A stretch of DNA of 57,789 nt, taken from Pseudomonas sp. HMWF032. Lineage in GTDB: Bacteria > Pseudomonadota > Gammaproteobacteria > Pseudomonadales > Pseudomonadaceae. The DNA lies in assembly GCF_003060885.1 (NCBI RefSeq), contig NZ_QAIG01000002.1:1-57789 (forward strand). The letters run 5' to 3'. The notes beneath the pieces were generated by a model. That model made no database searches, had not been told where the DNA came from, and saw only the letters and a list, made by a program, of their open reading frames with translations. Position 1 is the stretch's first letter. Every line of letters begins with the position of its first letter. This document shows, piece after piece, positions 51,708 to 57,789 of this stretch. Position numbers and translations under genes: made by a program.

Positions 51708-52598
51708 TTATGCCCCCAGTAGTGTCTGTTCCGCTGCCGCACGTTGTGCTGCCGGGGAGTTGGCCAGGTAGTCCAGCGCCACGCTGATATCACCTTCACT
51801 ACGCGGGTGATAACGGGGGTTGAAGTAGCGCAGTACGGAGCGGCCAATGCTGCCCATACGCGGTAGCAAGCCGCGTTTACCCAGTTGATACCAGAGGTAG
51901 AGGAAGCCGGGACGGTATCGGGTCACCGGATCCTGGCGCATCAGGGTCTTCATTCCTGTGCTGAACAGAAAGATCAGCACGGGCGTTGCAATCAGCATAT
52001 ACAACCAGCGCATTACCACGCTGCCACCGATATGCACGTGCAGATCATGGGCCACGCTGCGGTGTTCGACTTCCTCGGCACCGTGCCAGCGCAGCAGGTC
52101 AAGCATCACCGGGTCGGCATGGTCGAGGCTGCGGGTGGTGATGATCCAGTCACCCAGCACGCAGGTGAAATGTTCAATCGCAGCGATGATGCCGACCCGC
52201 TGACGCAGCCACCAGGGCTGCATAAAGCGGCTGATGGCGTTATTGCCCAGGGGGAAATCACACAGCGCGTGGTCGAACAGCCAGTGGAGCGGTCCAGTAA
52301 AGGGTGTTGGGTCAATGCCATGACGCAGCAGGTAAGGCGTCAGTGCGCTGTCGTGGGCGCGGGCATGCTGCGCTTCCTGCTTGACGAAGCCCTGGACGTC
52401 CTCACGCAGTTGCGGGTCGGTGACCAGGAGCAGAGCCTTGTTATACACCCGGCAGAACCAGAACTCGCCCGCCGGCAGGATCAGGTGCAGGCTGTTCATG
52501 ATGTGCGAGGCTTCTGGCTCATTAGGGACCCAGTGCAGCGGGGTGTTGGCAAAGTCGAAGCGCACTTTACGCGGCTGCAGGCTGTGGTGTTGGCTCAT
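51708..52598 (-). CDS. Predicted metal-dependent hydrolase (PF10118-type)
   Basis: A 296-residue protein with histidine/glutamate-rich helices: FVKQEAQHARAHDSAL, IAAIEHFTCVLGDWI and WHGAEEVEHRSVAHDLHVH. This E..H pattern, as in diiron-type helical bundles, is that of the Metal_hydrol (PF10118) family of unknown substrate. It lies 15 bp after the EphD-like gene and is transcribed with it. Confidence 0.8.
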   Translation of the reverse strand: MSQHHSLQPRKVRFDFANTPLHWVPNEPEASHIMNSLHLILPAGEFWFCRVYNKALLLVTDPQLREDVQGFVKQEAQHARAHDSALTPYLLRHGIDPTPFTGPLHWLFDHALCDFPLGNNAISRFMQPWWLRQRVGIIAAIEHFTCVLGDWIITTRSLDHADPVMLDLLRWHGAEEVEHRSVAHDLHVHIGGSVVMRWLYMLIATPVLIFLFSTGMKTLMRQDPVTRYRPGFLYLWYQLGKRGLLPRMGSIGRSVLRYFNPRYHPRSEGDISVALDYLANSPAAQRAAAEQTLLGA

Positions 52599-52613
52599 GG
52601 ATTGGCTCCTTGC

Positions 52614-54392
52614 TTAGCTGGTCAGGTTCAGGCGGGCGAGGGCGCGCGACAGCCAGGGGGCGAAGCGCCATTGGGCAATACTCAGGTGCGCTTCTGCGCC
52701 CACGGCGACTACGGCCTGATTGCGCGCGATGCCGCGCAACAGGCGACTGGCCACGGTTTCCGCGCTGAGGTTGCGTTTGCTGTAAAGGCGTTGGGTCTTG
52801 ACCTGTTGTTGGGCTTCGGCTTCGGCGCTCAGGCCGTTGAAGCGGGTGGCCTGGATGATGGCGGTGTTGACCAGGCCCGGGCACAGCGCCGTAACGCCAA
52901 TACCATGGCTGGCCATTTCCGCACGCAGGCATTCGCTGAGCATCAGCACGGCGGCCTTGCTGGTGGCGTAGGCCGGGTAATTGCGCGACGGCACAAAGGC
53001 AGCGGCCGAGGCGGTGTTGACGATGTGCCCGCGTTTGCCAGTCTTGATCATCTGCTGGGCAAACAACCGGCTGCCATCGATCACGCTCCACAGGTTGATG
53101 CGCAGCAGGCGTTCCCAGTCAGCATTGCTGGTATCAAGCATGCTGCCGGCCATGCCGATGCCAGCGTTATTGATAACAATGTCGGGGCTGCCGAACTCGT
53201 TCTCCACCCAGTTGGCGAACGCCGCCATCGCGCTGCTGTCGCCCACATCCAGCGGGTAGACAAAGGCTTCACTGCCCAGGCTTCTCGCCTGTTCGGCGCT
53301 GGCTTCGGCTGCTGCCAGGTTGATGTCGGCAGCCAGCACGTTGGCGCCCTGTTTGGCGAACTCCAGCAAGGTGGCACGGCCGATGCCGGAGCCGGCTCCC
53401 GTGACGATTACCAACTTGCCGCTGTAGTCCCCGGCATTGGTTCTGACTTGCGCCTGCTGCAGCGCGCGGCTGCTGCCGTCGCCGTGCAGGTGCTGGATAA
53501 ATTCACGCAGCCACAGGGCCAGCTGCTGGGGTTCAGCCAGTAGCTGCCAGTGCCCGGCGCGCACTTCGCGACGCCATAACTTGGGCGCCCAGTGTTGCAA
53601 CCGGTCGAACAGTTGCGGGCGCACAAAGCGGTCTTCGGTCGGCACGATCAACTGCACCGGTACATCGGTATGGCGCAGGCGAGGGGTGAACAGGCTGCGG
53701 ATAAAGTTGGCGCGGTACAGTTTGACCCCGTGCACACCGTCCGAGCGCTGGCTGCTGCTGACTGCGACATTGCGCAGGCCTTCGACGTTGCGCAGCAACT
53801 GTGGCCAGGCGCGGTCCAGGCCCAGGCGCCAGGTCAGCTCGGGCAGCAAGGGCGTGTGAAAGAGTGCGATGTACCAGGAGCTGACCAGTTGGCCGAGCAC
53901 CTGCATCAATGCGCGCGGGCGTTTCTGCTTGAGCTTGTCACGCATCCAGTGGCCGACATGGTCCAGGCAGGGCCCAGAGATACTGGTGTAAGAGGCCAAC
54001 AAGGGTTGAATGCGTGGTTCGGTCACCGCTTCCCAGGCCTGGATCGACCCCCAATCGTGGGCCACCAGATGCACCGGCTGTGCAGGGCTCAGGGTCTTGA
54101 TCACCGCTTCGAGATCGTTGGCCAGCTTTGTCAGGTGATAGTCCAGGCGCTTGCGTGGAATATCCGAAGCGCCAAAGCCGCGTACGTCATAGGCAATGAT
54201 CTGGTAGTCGGCGGCCATTTCACGCACCAGGGGCAGCCAGACTTCGTGATTATCCGGGTAGCCATGCACGAGCAGCAGTGTCGGGCCATCTGTTTTGCCC
54301 CAACGGTAAGCGGCCAGTTCGACCCCATCGCCCTGGATGCGCAGGTGTTCGCCCTGCAGTGCCTCATTTGGCAACACGGCAGGCGCGTTCAT
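52614..54392 (-). CDS. EphD-like fusion: alpha/beta hydrolase (epoxide hydrolase type) plus short-chain dehydrogenase
   Basis: A 592-residue two-domain protein. Residues about 1-300 are an alpha/beta hydrolase with LLVHGYPDNHEVW and the nucleophile Asp in VAHDWGSI, as in epoxide hydrolases. Residues about 325-592 are a short-chain dehydrogenase with IVTGAGSGIGRA, VINNAGIGMA and the catalytic YPAYATSK. Size and order match mycobacterial EphD, which acts on mycolic-acid-related lipids. In Pseudomonas the substrate is unknown, perhaps a fatty epoxide. A 22-codon ORF overlaps the start. Confidence 0.88.
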   Translation of the reverse strand: MNAPAVLPNEALQGEHLRIQGDGVELAAYRWGKTDGPTLLLVHGYPDNHEVWLPLVREMAADYQIIAYDVRGFGASDIPRKRLDYHLTKLANDLEAVIKTLSPAQPVHLVAHDWGSIQAWEAVTEPRIQPLLASYTSISGPCLDHVGHWMRDKLKQKRPRALMQVLGQLVSSWYIALFHTPLLPELTWRLGLDRAWPQLLRNVEGLRNVAVSSSQRSDGVHGVKLYRANFIRSLFTPRLRHTDVPVQLIVPTEDRFVRPQLFDRLQHWAPKLWRREVRAGHWQLLAEPQQLALWLREFIQHLHGDGSSRALQQAQVRTNAGDYSGKLVIVTGAGSGIGRATLLEFAKQGANVLAADINLAAAEASAEQARSLGSEAFVYPLDVGDSSAMAAFANWVENEFGSPDIVINNAGIGMAGSMLDTSNADWERLLRINLWSVIDGSRLFAQQMIKTGKRGHIVNTASAAAFVPSRNYPAYATSKAAVLMLSECLRAEMASHGIGVTALCPGLVNTAIIQATRFNGLSAEAEAQQQVKTQRLYSKRNLSAETVASRLLRGIARNQAVVAVGAEAHLSIAQWRFAPWLSRALARLNLTS

Positions 54393-54457
54393 GCGCGCAC
54401 CTGACGCGGGGCAGTAAGTTGGAACGTGCGGGTGAGGCGCGTGAGATTAAGGGGCAT
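54389..54457 (-). CDS. Candidate 22-residue leader ORF coupled to the EphD-like gene
   Basis: On the minus strand ATG 54457 follows a good site (TGGAGA, 7 nt away) and opens a 22-codon frame (MPLNLTRLTRTFQL then TAPRQVRA). Its TGA overlaps the ATG of the EphD-like gene as ATGA. This spacing is typical of translational coupling. The peptide is basic and Thr/Leu/Arg-rich. It may regulate, or simply load ribosomes for, the downstream gene. Confidence 0.5.
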   Translation of the reverse strand: MPLNLTRLTRTFQLTAPRQVRA

Positions 54458-54484
54458 GGGGCGTCTCCAGAGGTTGTGACTGTT

Positions 54485-54498
54485 ACATCAATTGATGT
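54485..54498. promoter_or_regulatory. Palindromic operator ACATCAATTGATGT between EphD-like and MerR genes
   Basis: A perfect 14-bp palindrome in the divergent region. On the minus strand it follows an ATGACA -35-like element in the manner of MerR-type operators. The MerR regulator at 54700 probably binds here to control the EphD-like operon. The remaining 54499-54699 has no gene. Confidence 0.6.
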
Positions 54499-54699
54499 CA
54501 TGGTTATTGTTGGACGCTCTGCAGGCCTCTGCCTAGCCATCGGGCAAGCTCAATCCAGCCCCTGTTACGGTGTTACTGATGAGGCTGCAAGCCTTGTGCA
54601 GTGGGGCTTTACCCGGAATCACTGGGGTTACTCGCGACTACAGGCTGGGTAAGTCCAGCCCTTGGTTGGGGCGGTTGTTGGCCGGTTGGCAGGGCGGCT

Positions 54700-55539
54700 A
54701 TGATCGCCGCCATGCAAACAGCCTCTGCTTTTCTCCAGCGTTTATTAGGCAGCGCCGCCCCTGTGGTGGAAGCGGTGTCTGTCGAATATCGGGTCGATGA
54801 TCTGGCCCAGGCTGCACAGACCAGCGTGCGCAATGTGCGTGCCTATCAGGATCAGGGGCTATTGCCGCCGCCTGAGCGGCGTGGCCGTCTGGGGATCTAC
54901 AACGGTGAGCACCTGGCGCGGCTGAAACTGATCGGTCAGCTGCTGGAGCGTGGCTACAGCATCGCCAGTATTCGCGAACTGTTCGAAGCCTGGACGCAGG
55001 GTCGCGACCTGGCCCATGTGCTGGGACTGGAGCAAGCGATCCAGGGGCCTGGCCAGCCGGAGCAGGCTGAGCAGCTGTCCTTTGCGCAGCTGCAGGCATT
55101 GTTCGGTGAGGCACTGGATGATCAGGTGATCGAGCGGGCACTGGCGCTGGGCCTGCTGGAGTTTGCCGGCGACCATTTGCGTGTTCCCAGTCCCAAGCTG
55201 TTTGCCGCCGGGCTTGAGCTGTACCGTGCCGGTATTCCTTTGCCGGCGCTGCTTGATGAACTGGCAGCCATTCGCGGGCATGTGCAGCAGGTGGCCTCGG
55301 GCATTGTCACGATGATTACCCAACAGCTGGTTAATCCGCTGTTGCACAGTGATCTACCGCATGCCGCTGACCTTGAGCGGCTCAGTGTGCAGTTGCTGCA
55401 ACTGCGCCCATTGGTGGAACAGGTCGTCGTAGCCGAACTGGCGCGTAGCCTGCCCGAGGCGGCCAATCGTGAGTTGAGCGAACGGGTGCATAAACTGCTG
55501 GAAGGTTTTTTGCGCGCCGATCATTCAAAACAGCAGTAA
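54700..55539 (+). CDS. MerR-family transcriptional regulator
   Basis: From ATG 54700 it is 279 residues: a MerR HTH (YRVDDLAQAAQTSVRNVRAY, QDQGLLPPPERRGRLGIYNG) and RGYSIASIRELFEAWTQGRD, then a long C-terminal effector domain of about 190 residues, larger than classic MerR proteins. ATG 54712 is an alternative start; the frame upstream to 54601 lacks similarity. Divergent from the EphD-like operon, it is its probable regulator, perhaps sensing a lipid or hydrophobic compound. It overlaps the convergent neighbour by 15 bp. Confidence 0.82.
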   Translation: MIAAMQTASAFLQRLLGSAAPVVEAVSVEYRVDDLAQAAQTSVRNVRAYQDQGLLPPPERRGRLGIYNGEHLARLKLIGQLLERGYSIASIRELFEAWTQGRDLAHVLGLEQAIQGPGQPEQAEQLSFAQLQALFGEALDDQVIERALALGLLEFAGDHLRVPSPKLFAAGLELYRAGIPLPALLDELAAIRGHVQQVASGIVTMITQQLVNPLLHSDLPHAADLERLSVQLLQLRPLVEQVVVAELARSLPEAANRELSERVHKLLEGFLRADHSKQQ

Positions 55540-56781
55540 GGCCGCCGCGCCAGCCAGCAGACCGGCAGCCATCACCGGCAGAGTCATCAGTGCCAGCTTG
55601 CGGCCGCCGATCAACGCCACCAAGAAGCCTTTGACCAGGCTGTTGCTGAGCGCGGCTAGAAAGATTCCCTGTACTGCGACCTGCGTATTCAGTTCGCCCT
55701 TGGCGCTGCGCGCAAGTGACAGGGTAATGGCATCTACATCGGCCAGGCCCGAGAGCAACGCCACCAGGTAGACACCGACATCGCCCAGCCAATGTTGTGC
55801 GCCTTCGACCATCAATAGAATGACCGCTAGCAACGCGGCAAAACGCAGCGCCGGCTCAAGTTCGAAGGGGTTTTTCAGCGGTGGTTCGGCCTGTTCTTCA
55901 CTCTCTGTGCCGGCGCGGCGGAAGTAAAGTAGTGCGCCACCGGCATACACCAGGGTGGCGATGCCCAGCGGCCAGGCTAGGTGTGGTAACAGGCTGGCGT
56001 TGACCAGGCCAACTTCGAGCAGCACGCGTGGAAACATCAGCGCCGAGGTGGCCAGCAGGCCGCAGGCCAGAATCGCCTGCAGGCTACGCCCAGGAGCCAG
56101 GCGCGCCAGGGTCACGGTCATTGCGGTGGACGACACCACACCACCGAGCAGTGCCGTGATCAACAGGCCTTGACGCATACCGACCAGGCGAATTGCCACA
56201 TAGGCGGCGAAACCGATGCTGGCGATCAGCACCACCATCCACCAGATGGCGTAGGGGTTGAAGGCCTGCCAAGGGCCGTAGCCCTGATTGGGCAGTGCCG
56301 GCAGCAGCACCAGGGAAATAAACAGCAGCTTCAGTGCGCCCGATAGTTCTGCCTCGCTGAGCTGCTGCAGGGCACCATGCAGCGACTGCTTGAGGCTCAA
56401 CAGCAGCGCCACGGCGACTGCGCCGGCCGCCGCCAGCCCGGCATAACCGGCCATGGCCAAACTGCCGAGCAGAAAGGTGATCAGCAGTGCCACTTCGCTG
56501 GTCAGACCCAAATCGCCCAGACGCTGTAGTTCGCCAAAGTAGGAGGCCACCACCAGCAAGGCAAAGCCGCAGAAGATCACCGCCCAGGCGATTACGCCGA
56601 AGTGCTCGCCTAGCAGCATGGCAAAGGCACCCAGCAAGCTGCTCAGGGCGAAGGTGCGAATGCCCGCTACCAGCTGACTGTCATCGGTATGGCGGCCTTG
56701 CCAGCCGCGCTCGGCGCCGATCAACAGGCCGGCGGCCAGGGCGCTGGCAAAGTTCAGTAAGGTGTCTAGGGCTTCTGGCAT
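55525..56781 (-). CDS. MgtC/SapB- and DUF4010-type membrane protein
   Basis: A 418-residue protein with about 12 hydrophobic segments. The N-terminal ASALAAGLLIGAERGWQGRH and GIRTFALSSLLGAFAMLLG are MgtC/SapB-like. The C-terminal LLGGVVSSTAMTVTLARLA and LSGLADVDAITLSLARSAKG are DUF4010-type. Function unknown; related proteins concern magnesium limitation or are uncharacterised transporters. Its end overlaps the MerR gene's end by 15 bp. Confidence 0.82.
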   Translation of the reverse strand: MPEALDTLLNFASALAAGLLIGAERGWQGRHTDDSQLVAGIRTFALSSLLGAFAMLLGEHFGVIAWAVIFCGFALLVVASYFGELQRLGDLGLTSEVALLITFLLGSLAMAGYAGLAAAGAVAVALLLSLKQSLHGALQQLSEAELSGALKLLFISLVLLPALPNQGYGPWQAFNPYAIWWMVVLIASIGFAAYVAIRLVGMRQGLLITALLGGVVSSTAMTVTLARLAPGRSLQAILACGLLATSALMFPRVLLEVGLVNASLLPHLAWPLGIATLVYAGGALLYFRRAGTESEEQAEPPLKNPFELEPALRFAALLAVILLMVEGAQHWLGDVGVYLVALLSGLADVDAITLSLARSAKGELNTQVAVQGIFLAALSNSLVKGFLVALIGGRKLALMTLPVMAAGLLAGAAALLLF

Positions 56782-56931
56782 GGGGCTGTCCTGGGTGAGG
56801 AGTGCTGGCAGTTTAGCCAGCGAGCACCTGGCTGTATTGTGTCAAGTCAGGCTATGCGGTTATCGCTGCGCAAGATTGTTCAAGACGGCGCTGCCGTGAT
56901 ACGCCAGGCTGTGTCGTACACAGGAGGGCAC

Positions 56932-57645
56932 ATGAGCCGTATGCAGCAGTTTCTCTATGGGGTTCGCGACAGCGTTGCGATGATCGTCGGCATTCTGCCG
57001 TTCGGCCTGATTTATGGCGCGTTGGCCAGCCTGGCTGGGCTCAGTCTGTGGCAGGCACTGGGCATGTCGATGCTGGTGTATGCCGGCTCGGCGCAGTTTA
57101 TTGCCATCAGTTTGTTGACACTGGGCAGTGGCACGCTGGTGATCCTGCTCACCACCCTGGTGGTCAACCTGCGCCATGTGCTCTACAGCGCGGCGCTGCA
57201 ACCCTATGTGGGCGGGCTGTCGCAGCGTTGGCGGTTACCACTGGCCTTTGGCCTGACTGATGAAACCTTTGCTGTGGTGCAGCGCCGCTACCTGGTGCGC
57301 GGCCTGGCCGATCATGGCCAGTGGTATCACGCCGGCGTTGCGTTGGCGTTGTACCTGTCCTGGGTGTCGAGCTCGCTGGTCGGTGCGCTGTTTGGCCAGA
57401 GTGTGCCGAATCTGGCGGGTTGGGGTCTGGACTTCGCCATGCTGGCGACCTTTATCGGCATCGTCGTGCCGGCGCTGCGCAATCAACCGCAGGTTGCTGC
57501 CGCCCTGGTGGCCGGCGCGGTGGCGCTGCTCTGCCATGCCTGGCCTTACAAGCTGGGGTTGATGGCCGCGGCGCTCAGTGGCATCGCGATCGGCGTTTGG
57601 CTGGAGCGTCGCAATATGCCGGTCGTGACTGGAGAGGAGGGGTGA
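56932..57645 (+). CDS. azlC: AzlC-family permease subunit (branched-chain amino-acid exporter)
   Basis: From ATG 56932 (AGGAGG site just upstream) it is 237 residues with about six hydrophobic segments: GVRDSVAMIVGILPFGLIYGALA, MSMLVYAGSAQFIAISLLTL and VNLRHVLYSAALQP, all typical of AzlC. With AzlD it exports branched-chain or related amino acids. An upstream frame to 56839 lacks similarity. The stop overlaps the start of azlD. Confidence 0.9.
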   Translation: MSRMQQFLYGVRDSVAMIVGILPFGLIYGALASLAGLSLWQALGMSMLVYAGSAQFIAISLLTLGSGTLVILLTTLVVNLRHVLYSAALQPYVGGLSQRWRLPLAFGLTDETFAVVQRRYLVRGLADHGQWYHAGVALALYLSWVSSSLVGALFGQSVPNLAGWGLDFAMLATFIGIVVPALRNQPQVAAALVAGAVALLCHAWPYKLGLMAAALSGIAIGVWLERRNMPVVTGEEG

Positions 57646-57789
57646 TGGAAATCTGGCTGCTGATTCTCGGCATGGCGCTGATCACTTTTGCGATTCGCTA
57701 CAGTCTGTTTGCCTTTCCCAATCTGCGTTTCCCGCCGCTGGTGCGCCAGGGTCTGCATTACGTGCCAACGGCGGTGCTGAGTGCGATTG
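57645..57789 (+). CDS. azlD: AzlD-family small membrane subunit, partial at window edge
   Basis: The ATG at 57645 shares its A with the azlC stop (TGATG) and follows GGAGAGGAGGGG. The 48 visible residues (MEIWLLILGMALITFAIRYS, FPNLRFPPLVRQGLHYVPTA) match AzlD, the roughly 100-residue partner of AzlC. The rest is beyond the window. Confidence 0.88.
   Translation, partial: MEIWLLILGMALITFAIRYSLFAFPNLRFPPLVRQGLHYVPTAVLSAI

Noticed and set aside
51885..53543. 552-residue plus-strand open frame
   Set aside because: It is antisense to the PF10118-type and EphD-like genes, which match known families; its sequence has no family features.
1..57789. CRISPR arrays, rRNA or tRNA genes
   Set aside because: No regularly spaced repeats, rRNA signatures or cloverleaf with CCA-type acceptor were noticed by eye; a tRNA scan could not be run.

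Overview
The window looks like chromosomal DNA of a Pseudomonas-type gammaproteobacterium. The evidence is moderately high GC, an OprD-family porin, tau, ssu and sfn sulfur genes in the Pseudomonas arrangement, an oscA-sbp-cysTWA cluster, REP-like palindromes and Pseudomonas-style IS remnants. About 45 kb is devoted to acquiring sulfur when sulfate is scarce.

Layout. 1-283: left-edge fragment of an IS3-family element. 372-1355: a small carboxymuconolactone-decarboxylase-like gene with its MerR regulator and a recognisable MerR-type promoter. 1505-7985 (minus): a tightly packed operon of two SfnB-type flavin enzymes, an NtaA/SnaA/DszA-type monooxygenase and a MetQ-MetN-MetI importer. 8203-8381: a palindromic MITE-like element. 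8383-13740 (minus): a taurine operon with two tandem TauA proteins, TauB, TauC, TauD and a TauE-type exporter. 14109-14402: an integrase remnant. 14521-20006 (minus): lsfA-ssuEADCBF. 20249-20423: a second MITE-like copy. 20475-24477 (minus): an OprD-like porin and a second sulfonate-type ABC importer. 24856-28736 (plus): a small exported protein, a third SfnB-like enzyme, an exported rhodanese and a YeeE/TsuA-type thiosulfate transporter. 28749-30404 (minus): an unusual sigma-54-type activator and an RBBP9-like hydrolase. 30664-34871 (plus): oscA, a candidate Cys-rich leader peptide, and sbp-cysT-cysW-cysA.

34950-39650: IS1182-like transposase fragments in opposite orientations flank an agmatinase, a polyamine-binding protein and a LysR regulator. 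39672-44584: envelope and stress genes (DUF3087, ClpP-fold periplasmic protein, CsbD-like proteins, trypsin-like peptidase, DUF4398 and OmpA lipoproteins). 44646-47402 (minus): a second sbp-cysT-cysW set without an ATPase. 47934-49347: an Xre/RES toxin-antitoxin pair with an unusually long spacer. 49728-57789: a Sel1-repeat protein, RmuC, a PF10118-type hydrolase, an EphD-like hydrolase-dehydrogenase fusion with a divergent MerR regulator, an MgtC/DUF4010 membrane protein and AzlC-AzlD.

How it fits together. Outer-membrane (OprD) and inner-membrane importers bring in sulfate, thiosulfate, taurine, alkanesulfonates and probably a thioether or sulfone. SsuD/SsuE, TauD, the DszA-like enzyme and the SfnB-like enzymes then release sulfite, and TauE may export the excess. 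Most promoter regions share an AT-rich motif that may be a CysB operator. Three operons (sfnB, tau, sfnB3) carry a shared CCGGAYCACCGGA leader motif that forms long hairpins, and part of it also appears before sbp, next to a 21-codon Cys-rich ORF. These leader features are the most promising candidates for undescribed regulation. Enzyme names rest on sequence recognition without database searches.
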